The translations under genes were made by a program, and so were the position numbers. A DNA stretch of 64,000 nucleotides from Oxalobacter formigenes. GTDB lineage: Bacteria > Pseudomonadota > Gammaproteobacteria > Burkholderiales > Burkholderiaceae_D. Below, one piece after another: positions 39,891 to 50,337 of the stretch. Numbering within the stretch: position 1 is the stretch's first letter; each line of letters opens with the position of its first letter. The stretch covers positions 16,090-80,089 of the forward strand of contig JAMPAN010000005.1 in assembly GCA_023667225.1 (NCBI GenBank), given 5' to 3'. The notes beneath the pieces are model-generated. The model searched no databases and was not told where the DNA came from. It was given only the letters and a program-made list of their open reading frames with translations.

Positions 39891-41090
39891 ATGAATCCGC
39901 ACTTAAGCCGGCTGCAACCCTACCCCTTTGAAAAACTGCGCCGGCTCTTTTCCGGCATTACCCCCCCTGCATCGCTCAAACACATCAATCTGGGCATTGG
40001 CGAACCCAGGCATCCTACGCCCCAACTCATCAAAAACGCGCTTAACCGGCACCTGGATGGACTGGCAAATTATCCCGCAACAAAGGGAATAGACGAGCTG
40101 CGGCAAGCCATTGCCGGATGGCTCAAACGCCGCTACCACATTCCGCTTCCCGACAGCCAAACCCAAATCCTTCCAACGCTGGGCTCAAGAGAAGCCCTGT
40201 TCTCACTGGCACAGGCCGTATTGGACCCGCTCAATCATAGCCTGGTTATCTGCCCCAACCCGTTCTACCAGATCTATGAAGGCGCAGCCTTGCTGGGAGG
40301 AGCAGAACCCTATTTTGTTAACGCCAATCCAGCCTGCCGTTTTAACTGTGACTACGACAGCATCCCTGCTGCCGTATGGGAAAAAGCACGCCTCCTTTAT
40401 CTGTGTTCCCCTGCCAACCCGACAGGATCTGTGCTGGATCTGTCTGAATGGAAAAAACTGTTTGAACTTTCAGACCAGTATGGTTTCATTATCGCCTCAG
40501 ACGAGTGCTATTCGGAAATCTATTTTGGTAACAACGCGCCGTTAGGCGGGCTGCAGGCGGCATCCCTTCTGGGCCGTTCCGATTATCGCAACCTGGTTAT
40601 TCTCTCCAGCCTGTCCAAACGCTCCAACGTACCCGGCATGCGTTCCGGCTTTGCCGCAGGCGATGCCACCATCATAGAAAAATTTTTGCTGTACCGTACT
40701 TACCATGGCAGCGCCATGAACCTGGCTATCCAGCATGCCTCTATTGCCGCATGGAATGATGAAACGCATGTCATAGAAAACCGCCGGAAATACCAGGAAA
40801 AATTCAGTGCTGCAACGCCTCTTCTTCAGGAAGTATTAAATATCGACTGGCCGGACGCCAGTTTTTACCTCTGGGCTGAAGTACACGAAAAAACCGGGCT
40901 GACCGATACTGAATTTGCCAGACGGCTGTATGAAGACAGCAACGTCACCGTATTGCCAGGAAGCTATCTTGCCAGACAGGCGCATGGCGTCAATCCGGGC
41001 GAAAACCGCATCCGGATTGCCCTTGTTGCCGAATACGAAGAACTGATGGAAGCCGTCAGCCGCATCACCGGCTTCATCCGGCGTTTATAA
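39891..41090 (+). CDS. dapC: Succinyldiaminopimelate transaminase
   Basis: DapC transfers an amino group from glutamate to N-succinyl-2-amino-6-ketopimelate in lysine/peptidoglycan-DAP synthesis. The 399-residue fold-type I aminotransferase has the motifs LGIGEPRHPTPQ, CSPANPTGSVL and the PLP-Lys region SSLSKRSNVPGMRSGF. The adjacent dapD and dapE place it in this pathway rather than in general aspartate transamination. Confidence 0.92.
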   Translation: MNPHLSRLQPYPFEKLRRLFSGITPPASLKHINLGIGEPRHPTPQLIKNALNRHLDGLANYPATKGIDELRQAIAGWLKRRYHIPLPDSQTQILPTLGSREALFSLAQAVLDPLNHSLVICPNPFYQIYEGAALLGGAEPYFVNANPACRFNCDYDSIPAAVWEKARLLYLCSPANPTGSVLDLSEWKKLFELSDQYGFIIASDECYSEIYFGNNAPLGGLQAASLLGRSDYRNLVILSSLSKRSNVPGMRSGFAAGDATIIEKFLLYRTYHGSAMNLAIQHASIAAWNDETHVIENRRKYQEKFSAATPLLQEVLNIDWPDASFYLWAEVHEKTGLTDTEFARRLYEDSNVTVLPGSYLARQAHGVNPGENRIRIALVAEYEELMEAVSRITGFIRRL

Positions 41091-41129
41091 TATTTTCTTT
41101 TATTGCATATACCTGTTTTCCCTACCCTT

Positions 41130-41972
41130 ATGACTCAGAATCTGGAACAAACCATCGAAGATGCCTGGAACAACCGCATCAACCTCACCGCTCTCTCCTC
41201 TTCAGCTGAAATTCGCAATGCTATCAATGAGGTTGTTACCCGCCTGGATCAGGGAACCCTCCGTATCGCCGAAAAAAACAGCGAAGGGCAATGGGTAGTC
41301 AACCAATGGGCTAAAAAGGCAGTTCTGCTTTCCTTCCGTCTGGAAGAGAACATCGCCATGCCTATCGGCGCATCCGGCTCTCCCGCCATGCACTTTTATG
41401 ACAAAGTCTCCAGCAAATTCGCTGCCTATACCGATGCGGATTTTGCGCGCGGCGGATTTCGCGTCGTACCGCCGGCAGTGGCCCGCCGGGGCTGCTTCAT
41501 CGGAAAAAATGTCGTCATGATGCCCTCTTTCGTCAATATCGGCGCCTATGTGGATGAGGGCACCATGATTGATACCTGGGCAACCGTCGGCTCCTGCGCA
41601 CAAATCGGCAAACATGTCCACCTCTCTGGCGGCGTTGGTATTGGCGGCGTCCTGGAACCGGTACAGGCCAACCCGACCATCATTGAAGACAACTGCTTTA
41701 TTGGTGCGCGCTCGGAAATTGTCGAGGGAGTAATCGTTGAAGAAAACAGCGTCATCTCCATGGGCGTCTATATCGGCCAGTCAACCCGCATCTACGACAG
41801 GGAAAACGACTGCATCCTCTATGGGCGTATTCCCGCAGGATCCGTTGTCGTCCCCGGCAACCTGCCATCCGAAGATGGCAAATACAGCCTATACTGCGCT
41901 GTCATCGTCAAACGGGTAGATGCCCGGACCCGCGCAAAAACCGCCATCAACGACCTCCTCCGGGAAGCCTGA
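41130..41972 (+). CDS. dapD: Tetrahydrodipicolinate N-succinyltransferase
   Basis: DapD succinylates tetrahydrodipicolinate using succinyl-CoA. The C-terminal half is a left-handed beta-helix of hexapeptide repeats (for example [20 protein letters not shown]). The ATG at 41130 was chosen over an upstream TTG because it gives the family N-terminus [16 protein letters not shown]. It is 280 residues long and precedes dapE by 7 bp. Confidence 0.96.
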   Translation: MTQNLEQTIEDAWNNRINLTALSSSAEIRNAINEVVTRLDQGTLRIAEKNSEGQWVVNQWAKKAVLLSFRLEENIAMPIGASGSPAMHFYDKVSSKFAAYTDADFARGGFRVVPPAVARRGCFIGKNVVMMPSFVNIGAYVDEGTMIDTWATVGSCAQIGKHVHLSGGVGIGGVLEPVQANPTIIEDNCFIGARSEIVEGVIVEENSVISMGVYIGQSTRIYDRENDCILYGRIPAGSVVVPGNLPSEDGKYSLYCAVIVKRVDARTRAKTAINDLLREA

Positions 41973-41979
41973 ACAAGCC

Positions 41980-43110
41980 ATGAATACCACACTGGAACTG
42001 GCAAAAAAGCTGATTGCCCAGCCCTCTGTCACACCGGATGACCATAATTGCCAGAAACTCCTGATTCAGCTACTGGAACCCTTGGGGTTTCATTGTGAAA
42101 CCATTACCTCAAGCGGCGTAACCAACCTGTGGGCCAAACATGGGCAAACCCGCCCGCTCGTTATCATGGCCGGTCATACAGATGTCGTACCGCCGGGTCC
42201 GGCGGAAAAATGGACAACGCCTCCTTTTTTTCCGGCCGAGCGGGACGGCAGACTCTACGGGCGCGGTGCAGCCGATATGAAAACCCCTCTGGCCGCCATG
42301 GTCATCGCTGCCTGCGAATTCATTGAAACCCGGCCGGACTACACAGGGTCTATCGCTTTTTTGGTTACCAGCGATGAAGAAGGCCCCGCTACAGACGGCA
42401 CCATGCTGGTTTGCGACATCCTCAAAAAACGGGGCGAAAAACCGGATTACTGCATCGTAGGCGAACCCAGCTCCCTGAAACGGCAAGGCGATACCATCAA
42501 AAACGGCCGGCGCGGTTCCCTCCTGGGCAAACTGACAATCAAAGGCATCCAGGGCCATATCGCTTATCCCGACATCGCCAAAAATCCTATTCACCTGGCA
42601 CTGCCGGCACTGGCTGAACTGGCTGCAGAAAAATGGGACAACGGCAATCTCTATTACGACCCTACATCCTGGCAAATCTCCAACATCCACGCCGGGACAG
42701 GCGCCTACAATGTCATACCCGGCGAAATAACCATTGATTTCAACTTCCGTTTTTCCACCGAAAACACCGCAGAAAGCCTGCAAGAACGGGTTTGTGCCAT
42801 TCTTGACAAACATAACCTGACATACCGGCTTGACTGGAGCCTGTCAGGCCTGCCCTTCCTGACGCCGGAAGGCGCCTTGTGCGAAGCACTCGCTTCAGCC
42901 ATCAGGGAAGAAACCGGCATAACGCCAAGCCTGTCCACAACCGGCGGCACCTCCGACGGCCGTTTTATCGCGCAAATCTGCCCCCAGGTAGCAGAATTCG
43001 GGCCGCTCATGACAACCATTCACCAGATTGATGAACACATCCCTGTTGCAGACATTGAACCCCTCAAAAATATTTACCGGCGCACACTGGAAAAACTGCT
43101 TTTGAAATGA
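41980..43110 (+). CDS. dapE: Succinyl-diaminopimelate desuccinylase
   Basis: This M20-family zinc hydrolase releases LL-diaminopimelate. Metal and catalytic motifs are [17 protein letters not shown] and the EE pair in TSDEEGPA, with a C-terminal His in MTTIHQIDE. The ATG at 41980 gives 376 residues with the family start [18 protein letters not shown]; the longer frame overlaps dapD. Confidence 0.96.
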   Translation: MNTTLELAKKLIAQPSVTPDDHNCQKLLIQLLEPLGFHCETITSSGVTNLWAKHGQTRPLVIMAGHTDVVPPGPAEKWTTPPFFPAERDGRLYGRGAADMKTPLAAMVIAACEFIETRPDYTGSIAFLVTSDEEGPATDGTMLVCDILKKRGEKPDYCIVGEPSSLKRQGDTIKNGRRGSLLGKLTIKGIQGHIAYPDIAKNPIHLALPALAELAAEKWDNGNLYYDPTSWQISNIHAGTGAYNVIPGEITIDFNFRFSTENTAESLQERVCAILDKHNLTYRLDWSLSGLPFLTPEGALCEALASAIREETGITPSLSTTGGTSDGRFIAQICPQVAEFGPLMTTIHQIDEHIPVADIEPLKNIYRRTLEKLLLK

Positions 43111-44003
43111 ATACCGCTTTCCCTGCATTTAATACCATCCGGGACATGATCCGGCTGGCTGTTACCGGATTTAACCGGGCTCACCTTTTTTTCGGCCACG
43201 GCAATGACAACGCCTTTGACGAAGCAGCCTACCTTGTCCTAAGCAGCCTTTCCCTTCCGCTTGACAAACTTGAGCCCCTGCTTGATGCCAAACTGACCGC
43301 CGAAGAAACTGCCCGTATCCGCACACTGATTGAACGGCGCATTACCGAACGTATTCCGGCAGCCTATCTCACAAGCGAAGCCTGGCTCCAGGGATACCGC
43401 TTCTATGTCGACCCGCGCGCCCTGATTCCCCGTTCCTTTATTGCCGAACTGATCACGGAACAGTTTGCTCCCTGGATAGAAGATCCGGAAAGCCCCTGCC
43501 GCATCCTGGAACTTTGCACCGGATCAGGCTGCCTGGCCATCATGCTGGCCGATGTCTTTCCCAATGCCATTATCGATGCAGTTGACCTGTCAAAAGAGGC
43601 CCTGGAAGTCGCCCGAATCAACATAGCAGAATACCGGATGGAAGAACGCATCAACCTCATCCAGTCCGACCTCTATCAGGCAATCCCGGAAAAAACTTAC
43701 GACCTGATTATCACCAATCCGCCTTACGTCAACAGCCGCTCCATGCAGAAACTGCCGCCGGAATACCGGCATGAACCCCAAATGGCACTGGAAGGCGGAG
43801 CAGACGGCATGAATCTGGTCAAGCCCATCGTGTCCGGCGCAGGGCAGTACCTGACAGAAAACGGCCTGCTGATCGTTGAAATTGGCAATGAAGCCCGCCA
43901 CGCACAGGCCGCCCTGCCCGAACTGGAGCTTACCTGGCTTTCCACCAGCGGCGGAGACGACCGCGTTTTCCTTGTTGAAGCAAGCCAGCTGCATACCTTT
44001 TAA
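43107..44003 (+). CDS. prmB: Ribosomal protein L3 glutamine methyltransferase PrmB
   Basis: PrmB N5-methylates a Gln of ribosomal protein L3. The SAM motif [13 protein letters not shown] and the catalytic [10 protein letters not shown] are present; the latter region distinguishes PrmB from PrmC. The 298 residues are full length. It overlaps dapE in an ATGA arrangement. Confidence 0.93.
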   Translation: MNTAFPAFNTIRDMIRLAVTGFNRAHLFFGHGNDNAFDEAAYLVLSSLSLPLDKLEPLLDAKLTAEETARIRTLIERRITERIPAAYLTSEAWLQGYRFYVDPRALIPRSFIAELITEQFAPWIEDPESPCRILELCTGSGCLAIMLADVFPNAIIDAVDLSKEALEVARINIAEYRMEERINLIQSDLYQAIPEKTYDLIITNPPYVNSRSMQKLPPEYRHEPQMALEGGADGMNLVKPIVSGAGQYLTENGLLIVEIGNEARHAQAALPELELTWLSTSGGDDRVFLVEASQLHTF

Positions 44004-44008
44004 CCGTT

Positions 44009-45946
<1,938 letters not shown>

Positions 45947-45950
45947 AGCC

Positions 45951-46391
45951 TCAGGCTTTTATCACCTCATCTGTCCCCTGATTGGCCAATGCGTCAGCCC
46001 GCTCATTCCCTGGATGTCCGGCATGGCCCTTGACCCATTGCCAGCTTATTTCATGCTGCGCCTGTGCCGCATCCAGCGCCTGCCATAAATCCGTATTCTT
46101 CACAGGTTGCCTGGCTGCCGTCTTCCATCCCTTCGCCTTCCAGCCGTAAATCCATTCCGTTATCCCCTTCTTCACATACTGGCTATCCGTATGAAGAATA
46201 ACACGGCAAGGCCTTTTCAGTGCCTGCAACGCCCTGATAACCGCCGTCAGCTCCATCCGGTTATTGGTCGTTTCCAGCTCCCCGCCAAACATCTCCTTGC
46301 AATGCTGCCCAAACACCATAACCACTCCCCAGCCGCCAGGCCCTGGATTCCCTCGGCAAGCGCCATCCGTATAAATTTCCACTTCATCCAT
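45951..46391 (-). CDS. rnhA: Ribonuclease HI
   Basis: This 146-residue nuclease cuts RNA in RNA-DNA hybrids. Catalytic acidic residues are in [38 protein letters not shown] and [10 protein letters not shown]. The ATG at 46391 was chosen; homologues begin there. In relatives it usually follows gloB and the methyltransferase; here it is divergent from gloB instead. Confidence 0.96.
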   Translation of the reverse strand: MDEVEIYTDGACRGNPGPGGWGVVMVFGQHCKEMFGGELETTNNRMELTAVIRALQALKRPCRVILHTDSQYVKKGITEWIYGWKAKGWKTAARQPVKNTDLWQALDAAQAQHEISWQWVKGHAGHPGNERADALANQGTDEVIKA

Positions 46392-46475
46392 TTTATTCTT
46401 TCTCCGGTTGCGGCACATTCAACTTCCGCTGTCCTGCGCGGTTATAATGAAATTTTTACACACGGAAACACCTCT

Positions 46476-47270
46476 ATGGCCAAACTGCCGGAAAAAACAC
46501 CTCATGTAACAGCCCTGCCAGCCTTTAACGACAATTACATCTGGATGATCGATAACGGCAAACAGGCCATTGTCGTTGATCCGGGCGATGCCGCCGTTGT
46601 CATGGCAACGCTACAACAGCGCGCCCTGCCGCTTGATGCCATTTTACTGACGCACCGGCACGATGACCATACCGGGGGCCTGCCGCGTCTGATTGCAGAA
46701 TACGCGCCGCCCGTATATGGCCCGAAAAACGACAACATCCCCGGTGTTGACCAACCGGTACAGGAAGGCAGCACGCTATCCATTGAAGCACTCGGCCTTT
46801 CCTTTACCGTACTGGATGTACCGGGCCATACCTGCGGACACATTGCCTATTATTCCCCTTCTCACCACTGGCTTTTTTGCGGCGACATGCTTTTTGGCGC
46901 CGGCTGCGGCAGAATGTTTGAAGGAACGCCGGAAATCATGGAAGCATCCCTTGCCAAACTGGCTGCCCTGCCGGATGAGACACAGGTATTTGCCGCACAT
47001 GAATATACCCTCTCCAACCTGAAATTTGCCCTTGAAATCGAACCGGCCAACCAGGATATCCTGGAACGCCTGAAAAACGATACAGCCAGGCGTAACAAAA
47101 AACAGCCTACCCTGCCCTCGACCATAGGGCTGGAAAAAAAGACCAATCCCTTCCTGCGCAACCACGAACCTGGCGTATTAAAACAGCTCTCATCGCTTGG
47201 GCTCATTAGGAGCGACAACCCTGTAGAGGCATTTGCCGCCATGAGAGAATGGAAAAATGTTTACCGTTAA
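46476..47270 (+). CDS. gloB: Hydroxyacylglutathione hydrolase (glyoxalase II)
   Basis: GloB hydrolyses S-D-lactoylglutathione in methylglyoxal detoxification. The metallo-beta-lactamase motif THRHDDHTGG and the downstream His/Asp ligands in PGHTCGHIAYY and CGDMLFGAGCGR are intact. The ATG at 46476 gives 264 residues; the long upstream extension lies over rnhA on the other strand and was rejected. Confidence 0.96.
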   Translation: MAKLPEKTPHVTALPAFNDNYIWMIDNGKQAIVVDPGDAAVVMATLQQRALPLDAILLTHRHDDHTGGLPRLIAEYAPPVYGPKNDNIPGVDQPVQEGSTLSIEALGLSFTVLDVPGHTCGHIAYYSPSHHWLFCGDMLFGAGCGRMFEGTPEIMEASLAKLAALPDETQVFAAHEYTLSNLKFALEIEPANQDILERLKNDTARRNKKQPTLPSTIGLEKKTNPFLRNHEPGVLKQLSSLGLIRSDNPVEAFAAMREWKNVYR

Positions 47271-47355
47271 AACCTCTCCCGTCTTTCCCGACTACCTGTT
47301 GCTGCCGTACCGGCTTTTGCACTGCGGTACAGCATAACTGCCAAGGAGAACACGC

Positions 47356-47808
47356 ATGTCAGAAAGCTTTACCGTCACGCTGACACACAGGGAAGCCTAT
47401 CGTTTCGAAGTCGCATTTGAAGATGCCTTTCCAAACTTTGGCCCCTACCTCTCAGACGAACCGGAACCCATGGGGACCAACAAAGGGCCAGCGCCGCCCC
47501 ACATGCTCATCGCCTCCGTTGCCAACTGTCTGGCAGTCAGCTTCATGTTTGCCGCCAACCGGGCAAAGCAGGATACCGGCGGATTAGTCACCAAAGCAAC
47601 CTGCCATATCGGCAGGAACGAAAACCGCCATTTCCGGATTGTCAAAATCGAAGTGGAAATACAAACCGGGAAAACAGCGGAAGATATCGGTGAACTGGAT
47701 GATATCCTCTCACGCTTTGAAGGAATCAGCACCGTCTCGCGCAGCGTGCTTGAAGGCATACCAATTCAAACAACCGTAACAGACAAAACAGGCAAACGTC
47801 TGAAATAA
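47356..47808 (+). CDS. OsmC/Ohr-family protein
   Basis: The 150-residue protein has the OsmC fold, with a reactive-Cys motif in ASVANCLAVSFMF and a conserved Glu region earlier (DEPEPMGTNKGP). OsmC proteins reduce organic hydroperoxides using thiols; the second Cys of typical Ohr/OsmC is not clearly in place (one in CHIGRN), so the substrate is open. It lies between gloB and a CBS-domain gene. Confidence 0.8.
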   Translation: MSESFTVTLTHREAYRFEVAFEDAFPNFGPYLSDEPEPMGTNKGPAPPHMLIASVANCLAVSFMFAANRAKQDTGGLVTKATCHIGRNENRHFRIVKIEVEIQTGKTAEDIGELDDILSRFEGISTVSRSVLEGIPIQTTVTDKTGKRLK

Positions 47809-47884
47809 GCGGTTGCCTGTGCCACGCCTGATCGCAGCAGCATAAAATCCGTTTTGGATCCGGCTGTTTACAAGAGGAAGAACC

Positions 47885-48337
47885 ATGCAAATTGGCCATA
47901 TCTGTACTCCTAACGTCATCACCTGCCCACCGGAAACCACCATCCTGGCAGCCGCAAAAATGATGCGCCAACACCATGTCGGCACCCTGATCGTCATTGA
48001 AGAAATCAATGGGATGCGCGTTCCACAGGGCATTGTCACCGATCGCGACATCGTTGTGATAGTCCTTGCAGAAGAGCTGGATCCCAAAAGCATCAAAGTC
48101 ACAGACATCATGAAAACCGAACTGATGACAGCACTGGCCACAGAAGATGTCTTTGAAACCATTGAGCGTATGCGGTACAAGGGCATCCGCAGAATCCCTG
48201 TTGTTGACAAATATGGCGCGCTGGCAGGCATCGTCAGCGTGGACGACATCTGGAAATGCCTTGCCAGAGAAGTCACAGCCCTTTCCGATGTGACTGTCCG
48301 CCAGCAAAACAGGGAAAAAATACATCGTGGCCAATAA
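47885..48337 (+). CDS. Stand-alone CBS-domain protein
   Basis: The 150-residue protein is made of two tandem CBS motifs (about residues 1-65 and 72-130), with the patterns GIVTDRDIVV and GIVSVDDIW. Such proteins bind adenine nucleotides and act as sensors or regulators of unknown partners. No further domain is present. Confidence 0.85.
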   Translation: MQIGHICTPNVITCPPETTILAAAKMMRQHHVGTLIVIEEINGMRVPQGIVTDRDIVVIVLAEELDPKSIKVTDIMKTELMTALATEDVFETIERMRYKGIRRIPVVDKYGALAGIVSVDDIWKCLAREVTALSDVTVRQQNREKIHRGQ

Positions 48338-48384
48338 CCTGCATCAGAAAATACCGCATGCTGACATGGAGAATCCTGCCTGCC

Positions 48385-49185
48385 ATGCCTGACCACGCCA
48401 TGCAAAACCTGACCATGACCATGCAAAACTGGCTGGATTCAACAACAGGCAGCTACATACGCGAATGGGAAGAAACTGCCTATCACAGCATGACAGCCGA
48501 TATCTTCGGATTTCATGCCGTCCAGATCGGTTTTCCCTCCATCAGGGCACTACAGGAAAGCCGCATAAAAAATCGCTGGATTTCCTCTGCCCCCTGTCCG
48601 GAAATACCATGCCATCATCACATACCGCAGTCCACACCGCTTTCTGTTTCAATTGTGCATCGCTTTGAAGAACTGCCCTTCGCCTCGCAAAGCATCGACC
48701 TGGTCATCTTGCCGCACGTACTGGAATTTGCAGAATCCCCACATCAGATCCTGAGGGAAGTAGAGCGCGTGCTGATTCCCGAAGGAAAACTCATCATCAG
48801 CGGCTTCAATCCTGCCAGTCTGTGGGGCATCAGACAGGCCTTTGGCAGAATCACCGGCGCCCACTTTTTGCCGGAATATGCTGAATTCATCAGCCTGCCC
48901 AGACTCAAAGACTGGCTGAAACTGCTGGATTTGGAAACCGGCCGCGGCTATTTTGGATGCTACAAACCTCCCTGTAAAACAACCCAATGGCTGGGGCATT
49001 TCTCATTCATGGAAAAAAGCGGCGAAAGATGGTGGCCCTATTGCGGCGCTGTCTATATAGTGGAAGCCGTCAAGCGGGTACGCGGCATACGCGTCATCGG
49101 GCCGGCAGTACGAAACCGGCCACGGCAAATTTTCAGCCACGTTCCTGCCAATAACAGAGAAATCTCTGAAAAAACAAAAGATTGA
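48385..49185 (+). CDS. Class I SAM-dependent methyltransferase (methyltransferase type 11)
   Basis: The protein of about 266 residues has the type 11 methyltransferase pattern LPFASQSIDLVILPHVLEFA and LREVERVLIPEGKLIISGFNP. The canonical glycine-rich motif I is weak. Related genes sit beside gloB and rnhA in Burkholderiales; the substrate is unknown. The ATG at 48385 has a GGAG 13 nt upstream; starts at 48358 or 48400 cannot be excluded. It is the last host-like gene before the prophage. Confidence 0.8.
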   Translation: MPDHAMQNLTMTMQNWLDSTTGSYIREWEETAYHSMTADIFGFHAVQIGFPSIRALQESRIKNRWISSAPCPEIPCHHHIPQSTPLSVSIVHRFEELPFASQSIDLVILPHVLEFAESPHQILREVERVLIPEGKLIISGFNPASLWGIRQAFGRITGAHFLPEYAEFISLPRLKDWLKLLDLETGRGYFGCYKPPCKTTQWLGHFSFMEKSGERWWPYCGAVYIVEAVKRVRGIRVIGPAVRNRPRQIFSHVPANNREISEKTKD

Positions 49186-49186
49186 G

Positions 49187-49274
49187 TAAAATCATTTCCG
49201 CAACAATGTTATTTAAACGCCCCGCAAAGCCAGTATTTATGCGGGTATCAATCCGGGTTGCGGAGATGATTTTA
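49187..49274. repeat. Long inverted repeat at the host/prophage border
   Basis: An 18-base arm (49187-49204) pairs with 49257-49274 with one mismatch, and a shorter hairpin is nested inside (CCCGCA ... TGCGGG). It starts directly after the methyltransferase stop. It may be the transcript end of that gene or lie at the attachment site. Confidence 0.6.
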
Positions 49275-49373
49275 GGCTGTTTTTATCCCCGTTTTTTGTG
49301 GATAAAGGCTTGGAAAACATGAGAAACAAAAGACAACATCATAGGTTATAAACCATGCTTAAGCCGTAAGCAT

Positions 49374-49403
49374 TTGACAAAACGTCTGCTGGCGGGCTAT
49401 GCT
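49374..49403 (+). promoter_or_regulatory. Promoter of the C4-like immunity transcript
   Basis: A perfect -35 box TTGACA (49374-49379) and a -10-like TATGCT (49398-49403) are separated by 18 bp. The predicted start (about 49410) would place the first C4 target site at the 5' end of the transcript, as expected for P1/P4-type immunity operons. Confidence 0.6.
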
Positions 49404-49485
49404 GGCCGCACTACTCAATAGGCGGCTTCCGCACCGTCACTCTTGCGGATTTTTTTATGCCTGTATCAGGCACATTGCCTTTTAT

Positions 49486-49556
49486 GGGCAGGTTGAGAGG
49501 CCGATATATCCGAATAAGGCCCGCCGTCCTATTGCGGTAGTTGAGACCTGCCCGCC
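49486..49556 (+). ncRNA. C4-like antisense RNA of phage immunity
   Basis: The core is closed by an 8-bp stem (49486-49493 with 49546-49553). An inner hairpin (CCGC 49521-49524 with GCGG 49534-49537) exposes CCTATT in its loop. The segment CCTATTG-CG-GTAG is complementary to CTAC...CAATAGG, which occurs upstream at 49411-49422 and downstream at 49571-49589; the second copy overlaps the Shine-Dalgarno AGGAGG of the next gene. This is the layout of the C4 RNA of phages P1, P7 and P4. RNA ends are estimates. Confidence 0.75.
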
Positions 49557-49596
49557 CTCACTTGCGTGGGCTACTACTAAATCAATAGGAGGCAAA

Positions 49597-49932
49597 ATGA
49601 ATGCCGAACCCATCAGCGCCTATACAGGGCGCTTTGAATTTTCCCCTTACCGTAAAGGCAGCAAAAATATTGAACATTGGTTTTCCGTGAATCCGGGCAT
49701 TTCCAGCATGGACACCCTGGAAATGGCAACCTGCATTCTGGACGAACTCAAACTACACATTACGCAATACGGGGAGCAATATTGCGAACCAGATGATTTT
49801 TTCCCGGTTCTATCGCTGGTTTTGATGGTTGAAACCGCCTACGGCATGATTGAGGCCGTCATAAGCGGCCAGGACAAGCCAGAGACAGTAAAGGAACCTC
49901 TGTCCGAAGGAAAGGAGGCGCGCCATGCTTGA
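49597..49932 (+). CDS. Ash/Icd-like phage protein under C4 control
   Basis: The ATG at 49597 follows AGGAGG by 4 nt and gives a 111-residue protein of unknown fold. The frame is open upstream to 49399 through the RNA element; that read-through (HRHSCGFFYACIRHIAFY and so on) matches what databases call Ash-family proteins, which may be only translated C4 RNA. By position it corresponds to icd of P1. It overlaps the next gene by 8 bp. Confidence 0.65.
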   Translation: MNAEPISAYTGRFEFSPYRKGSKNIEHWFSVNPGISSMDTLEMATCILDELKLHITQYGEQYCEPDDFFPVLSLVLMVETAYGMIEAVISGQDKPETVKEPLSEGKEARHA

Positions 49933-50251
49933 ACTTAAAACCGCGTGGTTTAACGGGCAACCCGTCCGGTATGTTGCGCCGCCTGCAAAAAACCGCAAAA
50001 AGCGTCATATCTGGTTTTATGATGCCGACATACTGGCCCTTCTGGCCTTAAACAAAGGCGCCCTGGAACATGTCACGCCTGAATTTATGGCAGAGGCTGA
50101 TGTAAACATGGACGGGATTGCAAAACAACATCCCACCAGACAACAGATAGGGATAATCACCTCTCACGGCGTTATGCAGTTATGCGCCAGATCACCATCA
50201 AATAACGCAAACGAATTTGCCCTGTGGCTGGCAAAAGGAGGATTGAAATAA
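49925..50251 (+). CDS. Bro-N / antirepressor-like phage protein
   Basis: The 108-residue protein resembles the Bro-N domain of phage antirepressors: WFYDADILALLALNKG early, and IITSHGVMQLCARSPSNNAN toward the end (compare the INESGLY...RS pattern of Bro-N). Only this domain is present, with no C-terminal ANT/KilA-C part. In P1 the gene after icd is the antirepressor ant, so position supports the reading. It ends in a terminator. Confidence 0.55.
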   Translation: MLELKTAWFNGQPVRYVAPPAKNRKKRHIWFYDADILALLALNKGALEHVTPEFMAEADVNMDGIAKQHPTRQQIGIITSHGVMQLCARSPSNNANEFALWLAKGGLK

Positions 50252-50256
50252 AAGAC

Positions 50257-50284
50257 AAAGGCTCCCACCGGGAGCCTTTTCTAT
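50257..50284 (+). terminator. Rho-independent terminator after the immunity module
   Basis: A 10-bp perfect stem (50257-50266 with 50270-50279) with a 3-nt loop and a short T-run follows the antirepressor-like gene by 5 bp. Confidence 0.88.
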
Positions 50285-50337
50285 TGCCCCGGTGCGGCTT
50301 TTATGCTTTTATACGTTTTTTACCTTCAGGAGAGACC

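Noticed and set aside
49283..49305. A perfect DnaA box (TTATCCACA on the minus strand, 49297-49305) next to a near match (49283-49291).
   Set aside because: A single 9-mer is expected by chance roughly once in two windows of this size; there are no further boxes, AT-rich unwinding region or replication gene beside it.
49187..49410. A tRNA gene as prophage attachment site.
   Set aside because: No cloverleaf, anticodon stem or TTCGAATC-like T-loop found in this stretch on either strand.
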